This document shows positions 10,062 to 20,400 of a DNA stretch of 64,000 bases, one piece after another (the first letter of the stretch is position 1; each line of letters begins with the position of its first letter). Location: assembly GCA_018257865.1 (NCBI GenBank), contig JAEUBA010000001.1:1116001-1180000 (forward strand). Reading direction: 5' to 3'. Source of the DNA: Stereocaulon alpinum (taxonomy: Eukaryota > Ascomycota > Lecanoromycetes > Lecanorales > Stereocaulaceae). Position numbers and translations under genes: made by a program. The notes below the pieces were generated by a model. It made no database searches. It had not been told where the DNA came from and saw only the letters and a list, made by a program, of their open reading frames with translations.

Positions 10062-11672
10062 TCAGACTTTCGCCACCATCCCTTCGATTCTCCGCCCCAT
10101 CTCCCTCCTATCCAGACCTTCACCCCTTACAGTTACTCCCACCATCCTCCCAACATCCCTGACGCTAATCCAGTCAGGCGCCACCTCAGCCAACAATCTC
10201 ACACACCTTACAGCCTCCTCCTTGCCGATTGGATTCCGCAACGACATTTGCAAGTTCTGTACAAGCGTCGGTAAAGTAAAAGACACATGGGCTGTCTTCG
10301 ATCTGAAGATCTCTGCAATAGCGTCATCATTCGCATGTTTCTTCGACGAGACAGCCAGACTTTCTAGAACTGGTGCGATCTCGGGTAAACGTTGAAGTGC
10401 TGATTTACGCGCCAAGTCTTCTGTGGATGGAGGAAGAGGGAGGGTGGATTGGTGAAGCTGTTTGGCTTTGATGCGGGAGAGTAGGTCTGTGGATCGACAA
10501 CATGTTTGCTTCGCTTTCTCTTGTGGTGTAGAGGCTGCGTTGGCCGATGTTGTACTCAAAGGTCTCTGTTGGGCTCTGATAGCACCGGCTTTGAGGTCTT
10601 CGAGCCTGCGTTGGCCTTTGGAGAGGAGGGGAGCAAGCTTGGAGAGGGAGGCACAGGGCGTTATTGGGAGTAGAGGAAGGAAGGCGATGAAGTCTGTGGG
10701 AGATGGAGATGGCTGTGAAGTGGCTTTGTATGATATCCATTGCCGCTCTAGATTCCGAGAGAAGACTGCGTTGAGGGTTTCTTCGTTTACTGGCCGTCTT
10801 TGGGCTTTCTGAGCGTAATTGGAGTCCGCAGTTTCCACGCATATCTTGCCGCTGCCATAGTCTGATAAGTACGGCGGACCTGACTCTTCTTCGCCATCCG
10901 CGCATCTCCTCTGCTCTAGGGCTAGTATCCGCCGTATGTCATCAGTAGTTACTCTTCTCTTTCTCCATGCCCTTTCCACGCCTGGTCCGAGGTTGCGCAA
11001 GTCTGCGGGTGTCATTGATCCATTGTGTGCGTAGTGGAGGGAGAGAGCAGTGAGGAAGGCCGAATGGAGGTTCATCAGGTCTTGTAGCTCTTCTGGCAGT
11101 CCATTGGTCTCATCCCGTCTTCGCTTTGAGCTTGATGCAGATGCTGGAGACGAAGGCGGAGTACCGTGTTCAAGGGAAGAAGAAGGTGAGCTGGAAGTGG
11201 ATGGAGATGAGGGTGGTAATGAGAGGGATTCGAGGCGCGATCGAGCACCTTTTGTTGGTGTTTCTGCAGTAATCTCTGCGAACCGCACTCGCTTGCGTGG
11301 TGTTATGGGCTGAGCAACGGCTGCTGAAGCACATTGACTTGATGCATCTCTGGACGAAGCTTTGGTTGCTCTGTTGCCATCGTTATATGCTGGTGCTGGT
11401 TCGGTAATGCGACAAGTCGTGTCGGTCCCTTGCTTCTCCACATCGCTCTCTATTGACTCCAACTTCCGCTTTCTGGCAATCCGGGTGCTCAAATCGCTCT
11501 TGCCATTGATGTCTTCTAATATGCCAGCCTTTACCAAGGTGCTCTTTCCATGGTGTTCTACATGCGACTTGGAAATCTTGCCAAACACGTGAATGCCTCT
11601 TTGGGCGGCAGGAGCGGTCAATGATGTTGCCGCGGATGCCCCAATCTTCCTTCTCTCTGCTGCTGGAGCCAT
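10062..11672 (-). CDS. CDT1: DNA replication licensing factor Cdt1-like protein
   Basis: A single exon of 536 residues is read from the ATG at 11672. Cdt1 loads the MCM2-7 helicase at origins in G1 and is removed or inhibited in S phase. The N terminus has a basic AQRGIHVFGKISKS segment like the conserved start of fungal Cdt1 proteins. It is followed by a long disordered Ser/Pro linker with PRKRVRF-type basic clusters. A central helical region (about residues 190-240, LMNLHSAFLTALSLHYAH) fits the middle winged helix. The last 130 residues (LPEIAPVLESLA, then FTLPTLVQNLQMSLRNPIGKEEAVRCVRLLAEVAPDW split across the domain) match the C-terminal winged helix that contacts MCM. The frame stays open 43 codons further upstream but has no ATG there; an upstream exon cannot be excluded. 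It converges with the DUF1365 gene, with 147 bp between stops. Confidence 0.82.
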   Translation of the reverse strand: MAPAAERRKIGASAATSLTAPAAQRGIHVFGKISKSHVEHHGKSTLVKAGILEDINGKSDLSTRIARKRKLESIESDVEKQGTDTTCRITEPAPAYNDGNRATKASSRDASSQCASAAVAQPITPRKRVRFAEITAETPTKGARSRLESLSLPPSSPSTSSSPSSSLEHGTPPSSPASASSSKRRRDETNGLPEELQDLMNLHSAFLTALSLHYAHNGSMTPADLRNLGPGVERAWRKRRVTTDDIRRILALEQRRCADGEEESGPPYLSDYGSGKICVETADSNYAQKAQRRPVNEETLNAVFSRNLERQWISYKATSQPSPSPTDFIAFLPLLPITPCASLSKLAPLLSKGQRRLEDLKAGAIRAQQRPLSTTSANAASTPQEKAKQTCCRSTDLLSRIKAKQLHQSTLPLPPSTEDLARKSALQRLPEIAPVLESLAVSSKKHANDDAIAEIFRSKTAHVSFTLPTLVQNLQMSLRNPIGKEEAVRCVRLLAEVAPDWISVRDVGRMVGVTVRGEGLDRREMGRRIEGMVAKV

Positions 11673-13562
11673 TGCAACTCCCTCCGCGACTTTACTGGCG
11701 AGCTTGATGTTGGAAAGCGTAGCAATGGTTGTCGTAAGGTTTGGGAAGTCGTGTATCAGACCGACGCGTCTGGGAGACGCGACCTGGAGCACGCTTGCCA
11801 AATTGGGACGATCTATTGGCGTTGTCCAGCCCTAACTATCAGGGAAATCAACCCATCAGAACATCGAAACCGCTGATATACTCGGTTTACCAAGCCGTAT
11901 CTACAACATGAGATCAGTGATTCTTACTCATAGTACAGGGTTTGCTAGGCCCTCCCAGACGCTTGTTACTTGATGAGAACCTTATAAGGCAACACTAAGT
12001 AATCAAGGGCGAAAGCCTTCACTGCAGGATCTTGCAATCGTCGATTTTGGGTACGAAATTAAGCCTACACCTAGAGGTCTGCCCCAGGGCTCCACCCTGA
12101 TGATATTCTTATGAGCGACTTTGGGGGTGTCTCTGAGGGCTACGCTCTGGGGGCGGGCTTAGTCTCATGCGTGAACTCAAGAGTTACGAAACTGTTATTC
12201 ATGATGGGACCCCACTGAAAACATAGGTCTTGATAACTGTTTGCAAAGACTGAACAAGCTCTATTGGTTTACGATAACAGGTCAAGTCGTTGGAGTCATA
12301 GGTACTCCGTACTGCTAGTGGTTTTCGAGACCTGGGGAACCTTGAAAAGAATGCTGATAGTACCAGATTACAATCACTAGCAGTACTATCTGAAAGATGA
12401 CATCACCTCACGTTAGCAACTCCTTTATTTTGCGCAGTACTATGTAGAGAAAGCATGTTGTTCAGAAAATGTAAGTCGCTCTATTTACTGGACCGCCCCC
12501 CTGCCGAAAGCAGATCCATCAGATGAAGGCATCACGAGATCCTCTGTCCGGCACCTGGGTCAAATCTTTATGATGGAGGTGTTCGTTCCAAACGGGCTAG
12601 GAGCGAACTGCAGTGGAGATGGCGAGCAACGGTATTAGAGTGCAACAACATCATACCAAGGACAATTACTCAAATTGTGTAATGGTGGTCTTCACTTGCG
12701 TTCTGGTTAACTTTCAAGCTCAGAACGTTCTCCAGAGGATTCCTTTTCCTGTGCGAATCACCTGCATCTTCAAACCTGCGTGCATCACGTTATCAATCAC
12801 GCCACACTCATAGCCCGACTGGCGATCTCTTGATCACATACATATCGAGGGTTTGAAGAACTGCAAGTAGACCTCAGAACCCTCGTAAGTGGTTATTGTT
12901 ACCCGCTCACTCTGAGCCCCTTAGCCTACACCTGGCACTAAGACTTCTACCGTGTGGTGAAGGGTTGAAACACGCTTCCCACAACGTATTTTGGCGTCGC
13001 TTTCGAGGCAAAAATGACTCTGATGGGTATTCGAAAGCTCGACATAATAGAGCGGCTGAAGGACATGTGCGAGCCGAGTAAGTCTTGAGGCTAAGGAGTA
13101 AGTGGACAGGGCAGTCGGGCTGAAAGTTGGAGTCAGTGCGGTCAAGATCCACTAACGCAACGGTGGACCTGAATCAGGAGACAAACAAGGGCAACTTGAC
13201 AAGAGTAAGACGAACGGCAAACAGATATGACGACATAAGAATCTATGAAATCACTTTGTTAGCCATAAGTGGAAGATTGGGAGCCATGTGAAGCCAAAGT
13301 AAAGGGGTTAAAGTGTTAGATGAGTATGTCGTAGAAGGGACTACTCCTGCCAATCGTATCGAAAGTTCTATAAAGATAACAGCTGTGAGGCACGAAACTA
13401 GAACACTGTCAAACAAAGCACAATGCGGGGATGACACAGGTTTTTTGGTGTTAGATGAAGCAAGACACGAGCCTCTGCATAATGATAAGGTTTCACTTCC
13501 GAATCTCTACTTTTGCAATTCAACTAATTACAGATATGATAACCATCAACCTCACACTCAGA
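11673..13562. other. 1.9-kb intergenic region before the coiled-coil array
   Basis: This contains the Cdt1 promoter and the left flank of the tandem array. Short open frames occur on both strands but none has an ATG context, splice pattern or composition of a gene. Nothing repetitive was identified by eye. Confidence 0.45.
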
Positions 13563-13955
13563 ATGCAACCCAGATCAACACCCGAGGCCAGAATGGTCGC
13601 AAGCCTGAGAGTGGTGGAATCCCGCACATACGAACAGTATGAACAATTACAATGCACACATGGGCGTGTTATCGAGATATCGTGTTGATGCAAAGTATAT
13701 GACCAATTTACTTCGCTTCATGCAAGAGGCTGCACCTGGTATCAACCATCCCATCACTGTGAGAATCATAAATGATCTGAGGCTATTAGTGGCATCATAT
13801 GAGGCACCACTTGCTCAGCTGGAGGATGAGATGTTTGGGCTGTGCAATGCATGAGGGAGATGCATCAGCTTAGTGAGTGATTGTATACACAGCGGACTCA
13901 AGATAAGTACTGACACGGACTATTCTCTGGAATCCAAGCCTTGACCGGTGCATGA
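13563..13955 (+). pseudogene. Coiled-coil array, copy 1 (two frame breaks)
   Basis: This is the first, damaged copy of the tandem coiled-coil family. From the ATG at 13563 the protein aligns along its length with copy 2 (for example EARMVASLRVVESRTYEQYEQLQ against NARLLAGVQVLQAHTYTKFDQLQ, split here as short runs). That frame meets TGA at 13686. The homology continues one base out of frame (DAKYMTNLLRFMQEAA, LAQLEDEMF) until about 13845, then returns to the first frame for VQCMREMHQL. The two shifts cancel, so the family's phase-1 donor (GTGAGT at 13873) stays in register. A 66-nt intron with a CTGAC branch site would join a five-codon exon ending at 13955. It is either a pseudogene or carries two sequencing indels. 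The function of the family is unknown. Confidence 0.55.
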
Positions 13956-14305
13956 AGCAAAGAATTGCAATCGTAAGTGAAGTCAGTGTGGAGGAGGAGG
14001 CTTCATCCATTTCGAAGACATCCGAAGATATCAACAAGCAATGAAAGTACATGAACAAAAGTAAGCAATCATGGTTCGCAGTCTTCCCAAAGGGGATCTT
14101 CCCTTGCAATGGTTCAATATTAAGGAAGTGACTAGGGAGACTGGGAGAGAATGGAATCGCGATAGAGTCAGAGTGACACAAATGGTGGCGCTCTGTATTT
14201 TAGGTTATGGGTGAATAAAACGACAAATATGTCTCTAATGAAGCAGTTAAACCTTTGACATTTCCCTTCACGTTCACAAGACAATCAGATCATTTCGCTA
14301 TCATC

Positions 14306-14805
14306 ATGGACCCCGCCCGTGATTCCAATGCCAGACTTCTCGCCGGCGTACAGGTTTTACAAGCCCACACATATACAAAGTTCGACCAATTGCAACAAGA
14401 AGTCGAGACTCTAGCTCATCAATGCAAGCTTTCCAATGGTTCTCTTCGACTCGCCATCGACATGCTTCCACTCATACAGAACACCATTGCCACAAATGGT
14501 GCTCATTTTGCACCAGTGTGGGCCGCCATGCACCAGAACACAAATATCAACTTGATTAATATCCGGTTGGACTTGGAGAAGATGGAAAACAGGATGTATA
14601 AGGCGATGGAGTGTACGAAGGAGATGCGTGAGCTGAGTAAGTGTTGGGCGTATGAAGCGTCATTTTCAGTAATCGATACACGCGTGGCCACTGACACAGC
14701 GTAGTACGTGCTCTCAGCCATTTGATTCGGAACTTGAAAAAATCAAAGGCCTTGGCGCCAGAAGTGAAGGAAACGATGAGGCAGAAACGCGGACGAAGCT
14801 TGTAG
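14306..14805 (+). CDS. Coiled-coil array, copy 2
   Basis: Exons 14306-14636 and 14705-14805 (68-nt intron, GTAAGT to TAG, phase 1) give 143 residues. I do not recognise a described family. The sequence is nearly all helix-forming: a first helix around residues 12-50 with heptad spacing (VQVLQAHTYTKFDQLQQEV), a second around 50-75, and a third (LINIRLDLEKMENRMYKAM) that ends in KEMREL. The intron cuts directly after MREL, at the same codon position as in the other copies. Exon 2 adds a basic tail (IRALSHLIRNLKK, then RQKRGRSL). There is no signal peptide or membrane segment. It lies 350 bp after copy 1 and 240 bp before copy 3, all on the same strand. The ATG is chosen because the open frame upstream of it has no other ATG. 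Confidence 0.7.
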
Positions 14806-15045
14806 AGAAGAAAGTGACGTCTGAGTTTCACGAATGTGTTGGGCCGTCGCGATTATTTCGTGAGCATCGGCCCAGATAGTCGCCTTCACTGCCTATCAAC
14901 ACTGCCGCCTTGTCCTTCGTATGTGTTGATTGCACCGCTACCAACTTTAGATTGATCCATCCACCCTGACTCTTCTACTTCGCATGTGTTTGTCTAAAAC
15001 ACTTGGACCAAGCAAAACCTAAAACTTTGGAGATCTCGCCACAAG

Positions 15046-15514
15046 ATGGAATCCCTTCACAAAGAATTTGAAAAATTCGATCCCGCAATCTTGCAGACAC
15101 GTCGTAGTCTTCTGGAAAAAAAGCTCGATTACCTTCAATGCCAGCTCGACTACCTAGTCTATGCCTATCAGATGACGTATGAAAGCCTTCAAATTACCAT
15201 CTGCCGGCTCGTCGACGTCACCCGCCGTCACGTCTCGATACTCGTCCTTCGCGGTGACAAGCTGAGATATGAAACGCGGTTGGCAGACATGGAGGAAGAG
15301 GTGTTTCAGATGATGCAGACGGTCCGGGACATGCGCAAAGAATGTAAGTAAGAGCGTTTTCGATTCATTGGATCAATCGATCGACTCGAAGGAAGCTGAT
15401 ATAACAAACATAGATCGTGAATTCATGGCTCAAGTTCAAGCGCCACAAGACCAGGATGGAGAGTTGCAAGCTCAAGTGGAAGGGGATGGGGTAGACGGAG
15501 AGCTTTGTTCCTGA
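15046..15514 (+). CDS. Coiled-coil array, copy 3
   Basis: Exons 15046-15343 and 15414-15514 (70-nt intron, GTAAGT to TAG, phase 1) encode 132 residues. The protein is helical, with a first helix containing LLEKKLDYLQCQLDYLVYAY, a second with LQITICRLVDVTRR, and a third with LADMEEEVFQMMQTVRDM. The first exon ends in MRKE, equivalent to MREL of copy 2, and exon 2 starts YREF. The C-terminal tail is Gln/Gly/Asp/Glu-rich and probably disordered. It belongs to the same family as copies 1, 2, 4 and 5 by intron position, length and the terminal motif, although pairwise identity is low. Function unknown; a homo- or hetero-oligomeric helical bundle is a reasonable inference. Confidence 0.7.
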
Positions 15515-15807
15515 GACAATGTACCTAGTTTCCATGAGATTGGAAGGTGAGCCGATGTGTTGAGATTCTCGTTTAGAGATTGCCATCAAGCCATGGAGTG
15601 AAGCTTAAGATTCACAGAGCGAGCCCTTCGCTCCCACCTTATACCGCTCCATATCCAGTTCCCCAGATCCTTGACCCACTCAACACTCCGCCTGTGTTCT
15701 GCTGTCCGTGCTCTCATATTTTTCAACTGCTACAAAGTCTCACTTGACACTCTGCTCGTGCAGGATTTCCTGCCATCCATTCATCTCACTTTGTAACATA
15801 GTCCAAC

Positions 15808-16256
15808 ATGATCCACGTCCCGATCACGAGCATCCCGACAGGGTTACCGCCTAACGCCCCACCACTAGCAGTCCTAAGAGCAGAGCAAGCCAAAGTGTAC
15901 CTCCGAATGGACTATCTTGAACACAGCGTGAAGAGTTTGGCACTGCAATACCAGACCATGTCCTACGTAATCCGAGCTCTCTCAGGTCTGATACGATCCG
16001 CAAGTTTACCCACAACGGCCCTTCAAACGCTTCAAGTTAGAGAAACGGTACTTAGACAGGTTTTGAGCGAGGGGGAGGAGGAAATGTCCCAGATCATGAA
16101 GGAAGTGAAAGAGCTGCGGGAGCTAAGTGAGTGTCGAAGGCGATCATCTGATCATTGCAAGATCTAGAATTCGCTTACATTGCCGGTTTAGCTCGAGATT
16201 ATGCGGCCCGCGTGAAAGAGCTGGAGGTTTCGCAGACAGATGGGAAAGCAGGATGA
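15808..16256 (+). CDS. Coiled-coil array, copy 4
   Basis: Exons 15808-16126 and 16192-16256 (65-nt intron, GTGAGT to TAG, phase 1) encode 127 residues. A short Pro-rich N terminus is followed by helices around residues 22-65 (LRMDYLEHSVKSLALQYQTM) and 75-106. Exon 1 ends EEEMSQIMKEVKELREL, the clearest version of the family motif. Exon 2 starts TRDYAARVKELE, which continues the heptad pattern, so the intron interrupts one long helix. Function unknown. The gene sits 293 bp after copy 3 and in the same direction. Reading straight through the intron would end at 16167 with a short unrelated tail, so splicing is the better model. Confidence 0.7.
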
Positions 16257-16659
16257 AAGATTGGGATCAGTATGGTTCGATGAGCTTTGCATTGTGGTGG
16301 GAGACGTGTGGTAATCGTTGATGGATATTGCCAATACAAGGTGCTGGGCCTTGTGAAGTCTCTTCACTCAAGCAGCTGAGCGTTAGCCTCGCTCGATCGT
16401 TGCGAACAAGAGAACGTTTGTCGAGCACTCGCTACTTTTCTACAAGCGTAATCACTCGCAAAAGCAGTGCTTCAACGATTTCAACCAATCCAGGATAGCG
16501 GCTTGTGAATGCTCTTTCCTATACTCAGTAGGGGACAAAACCCTTCGCACCTTCTGTGTTCGAGATATCCTTATCATGTTCGAACAAACATGCAGACTCA
16601 ACTTCCCATCACCCACTACTGCATCTACTTAGTCCTCACATTCCCAGAATACATTTACC
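16257..16659. other. Spacer between array copies 4 and 5
   Basis: About 400 bp with no supported gene. It should contain the copy-5 promoter; a pyrimidine-rich stretch lies at 16590-16650, just before the copy-5 ATG. Confidence 0.4.
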
Positions 16660-17337
16660 ATGACATCATCCCACGCATCAATAGCCTCAAGAAGTGCAGA
16701 AGCCGAAGAACATTCAGCCACATTCGAGCAAGAGCAACTTTTCGTCGACACAAAACTCTACAGAATCCATGATCAGGCCAGCGCAGATAGGAAAGCATAC
16801 CATGAATTGGTGCGCGATATGAAGACCGATTATGCACGACTCGCGTGGCCAATGACCCCTGGGGATCACCAGCAATTGCTAGCGACCCAAGGGCACCGAC
16901 TTGTGTTGATGGGCCTCTATGAGAGACGGATGGAGAAAAATATGAAGAAGGTGAAGCTTATGAGACGGACTTGTAAGTTCATGCTTGGCTGGTGGAACGT
17001 GGCGTTCGCTGACTTATGTCTTGACTTGGCGACAAAAGAGAGACGTAAGGAATACATAGAGTACCAGAACGCAAACGATGCAGACGACGAAGATGACACA
17101 GACGACAAAGACGACGCGGAGAACGCGGAGAACGCGGAGAACGCAGAGAACGCGAGGTCAGCATCAGCGCGGACGGGATCACAGCCGATCGTCGGATCGC
17201 TGCTCAATCAAGCAGCCGTTGTTGTCATGGCAGTGCTACTAGCGACCTGCGCAAAGCTCTATCTAATCGCTAGCATGCTTTTTCACGGTATCTATTGCCC
17301 CGCCTCCTTCCAAAGCGTCATTGTTGAATATGCATAG
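16660..17337 (+). CDS. Coiled-coil array, copy 5, with acidic repeat and membrane tail
   Basis: A continuous frame of 225 residues begins at the ATG at 16660. Residues about 20-104 form helices like the other copies and end ERRMEKNMKKVKLMRRT, matching the family motif. A consensus donor (GTAAGT at 16973) lies in phase 1 exactly where the other copies splice. Here the frame also stays open through it. A 111-nt intron ending at CAG 17083 keeps the frame and would remove 37 residues, so both forms share the C-terminal part. That part has an Asp-rich run, four A-E-N repeats (a 9-base tandem repeat at 17116-17154) and a long hydrophobic segment (VVVMAVLLATCAKLYLIASML) near residues 185-207. This copy therefore looks membrane-anchored, unlike its soluble relatives. 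Function unknown. Confidence 0.62.
   Translation: MTSSHASIASRSAEAEEHSATFEQEQLFVDTKLYRIHDQASADRKAYHELVRDMKTDYARLAWPMTPGDHQQLLATQGHRLVLMGLYERRMEKNMKKVKLMRRTCKFMLGWWNVAFADLCLDLATKERRKEYIEYQNANDADDEDDTDDKDDAENAENAENAENARSASARTGSQPIVGSLLNQAAVVVMAVLLATCAKLYLIASMLFHGIYCPASFQSVIVEYA
17116..17154 (+). repeat. Nine-base tandem repeat encoding A-E-N units
   Basis: The unit gcggagaac is repeated about four times, with one base change in the last unit, inside array copy 5. It encodes repeated Ala-Glu-Asn. Confidence 0.85.
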
Positions 17338-17407
17338 AATGCATTGCACCGTTTGCACGGCACAGATGTTGAATTATGTTCAAAGGACTATGGGGTATCG
17401 CTAACGT

Positions 17408-20400
17408 CTAGAATAGACCATCTATCTCGCCCGTCTCCGGATCAACATCAACGTTGAGGTAGCCCGGAGCGGTAGGAAGTCCGGGAATCGTTTGTATGTC
17501 GGCGGCCAGAGCGTACCTGGATCCATTAGCATGCTTCTACACCACGCCTGAATACAACAGTATTGTAATACTCACAGGTATCCTGCCCCCACTGCCAGCC
17601 GCACATCTCTGATTGGCACTGTGAAGCCCGTCGGCGCACCTTTTAATGCTGGGTCGTGACTCAGTGAATACTGTGTCTTAGCTACGCATATAGGTAGATT
17701 GCCAAAGCCCTGTTTCTCGTATGTGTCGACCTTCTTCTGTGCCAGCTCGCTGAACTCGACTTTCTCGGCCCCATACATGATCTTACCAATCCTCTCGATC
17801 CGCTCCTGGACATTGCCGTCTAGGTCGTATAGGAGCTTGAAGTTCTTCTCCTGTGCACTTGCTTTGATGACACCGTTTGCGAGATCCACGGCGCCTTTAC
17901 CTCCTTCAGCCCAGTGATTTGCCGGGATCGCATGCGCAGCACCAGCTTTGAGAGCTTCTTCTCTAACCACAGCGATCTCTGCTTCTGTGTCTGTTTCGAA
18001 TTTGTTGATGGCTACAACGACCGGTATGCCGTATTGTCTTGCGTTCGAGATGTGCTTCCTGAGGTTAACGCAGCCTTCCCTCAGTATTTCAACATTTTCC
18101 GTCCGGTAGACTTCGTGTAGTGCTGCGCCAGGGGTGATTTCAGGCCCACCACCATGGACTTTCAATGCTCTGACAGTAGCCACCACGACAACCACGTCTG
18201 GAACAAGCCCAGAAGATCGACATTTGATGTTGAAAAAGCGCTCGCCGCCCATTGTGAAGTCAAAGCCAGCCTCGGTAACAACGAAACCCGTCTTCTTGTC
18301 GTGGTCCTCATTAGCTTCTGTGCCAGCCAATTTCAGGGCTATTTTATCGGCCAGCACGGAATTGGCGCCAATACTAATGTTGGCAAACGGCCCCGCGTGG
18401 ACAAATACGGGAGTGCCCTCTAGGGTTTGCATGAGATTTGGCTTAATGGCATCTTTCATCAAGGCTGTAAGAGCACCTCCAGCGCCAATATCGTCGCAGG
18501 TGACTGGGTCTCCTCTCCGTGAGGTAGCGACTACCATTCGTCCTAACCTTTCTCGCATGTCTCCTAGATCATTGCTGAGGGCTAGAATTGCCATACACTC
18601 GCTTGCTACAGATATATCGAAACCCGTTTCTCGAGTGAAGCCTTTCTCTGTAGGTGCCTTTCCCACCGTGATTTGCCTCAGGTGGCGATCGTTGACGTCC
18701 AAGACTCGTCTCCAGGTAATAGTGTCTGGATCTATGTCTAGCCTAGCGAATCTGCCATATTCCTCTGGGGTCAATTCGTCTGGATTGGTTTTATCGATAC
18801 CAAGCTTTTTCAGTCGGCGGAGCATGACAGGCTTGAATTCCCGCACTCCCTTTTTAGCTGGCACAAGACGTTTGTAGAGAGCACCATCCTTTTGGGTCGA
18901 TTCGTGGAATATCCTGGTCTCGATAGCTGCAGCGAGCAAGTTGTTTGCCGCGGAGACGGCATGGATGTCGCCAGTCAAGTGAAGATTGAACTCGTCCATA
19001 GGAATGACCTGGCTATAACCACCGCCAGCAGCACCTCCCTTGATCCCGAATGTCGGGCCTTGACTGGGCTGTCGCACATTTGCAAACGCGATTCTGCCGA
19101 GGTGACCTGCAAGTGCCTGAGTCAGACCTACGGTAGTGGTTGACTTACCCTCACCTAGTGGAGTGGGCGTGATGCCAGTGACGAGGATGTATCGTCCGTT
19201 TCTTCTATGACCAAGCCGTTGCAGTAAGTTCAGATCAACCTTGGCCTTGGTCGCACCGTATGGCTCAAGCTCATGAGGTGCTATGCCGACCTCCCTTGCC
19301 ACCAGCGTGATGGGCTTTGGTCGCTGGGCTCTGGAGATAGCAATATCAGAGGGAACGGGGCTGAGAAGCTTGAGCGGTAGCGGTGTAATATGTCGGGCTT
19401 TCTGAACTTCGAAGTACTTTGTCGCGGCATCAATGACGTTCTGCAAAAGCATGGCCACTGTCATAGGACCAACACCTCCTGGTACAGGGGTAATTTTGGA
19501 CGCGACCTTCTCCACTGACTCAAAGTCCACATCACCAACCAGCCTCTGCCCTGACTTCTTGGACTCGTCTGGAATGTAGTTGGTACCAACGTCAATGACG
19601 ACTGCTCCAGGTTTCAACCACTCGCCCTTAACGAACTGTGGCTTTCCTATGGCAGCAACTAGAACATCGGCTTGCTTGATGTGACCTTCCAGATCCTGTG
19701 TCCGCGAATGGCATACCGTCACTGTAGCGTCTGCGTTCCTCAAGAGTGCACTGACTGGACTGCCCACTATGTCACTACGTCCTAGCACAACTGCGTTCTT
19801 CCCTTTCAGCTGTACACCGCTCTCTTCTAGCATTACCATGACGCCTTTGGGCGTACATGGCGTGAACAGAGGGTGTCCACCACGCTTTGATAGCTCTCCT
19901 ATATTACCTGCTCCGAAACCGTCCACATCCTTCTCTTCGGCAACAGCAGACGTTATTGCATGCTCCGAGATGTGTTTTGGGACTGGTAGTTGGACAAGTA
20001 TGCCGTGGATGGTGGGGTCATTGTTGAGTTGTGTAATATTTTGTAGCAGCTCGGCTTCAGTGATTGTCTGAGGGTAGTGTACGAGATTGCAGATGATGTT
20101 GGCTTCTTCGGCAGCCTTCAACTTCATGCGGACATACGTGCTTGAGTCTGATCGGTCCCCCACTTGAACAATTGTCAAAGAAGGCTTGTATCTAGGGTTT
20201 GTCTCTTGGGTTTTCTTGATCTCGGCATTGATCCGTTCCCTTATGCTTTTCGCAATAGCAGTGCCATCTATCTTCTGTGCCCCCATCTTGCGGGCACTAT
20301 TCGATATGTACCTAGTTCCCACCTTATGTGAACTCGACTTCTTTTGGGGACTTGAAGTTGCTTGCAGTATGGGTATGTGTTTCGACGTGCAAGTCGCGGG

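Noticed and set aside
9767..10162. Alternative +1 frame as the C terminus of the DUF1365 protein
   Set aside because: It would need a splice or frameshift near 9767 that I cannot see; the continuous frame ending at 9914 has a plausible hydrophobic end.
11673..11801. Longer Cdt1 start beginning at 11801
   Set aside because: The first codon would be TTG; the first real ATG is at 11672 and precedes the conserved N terminus.
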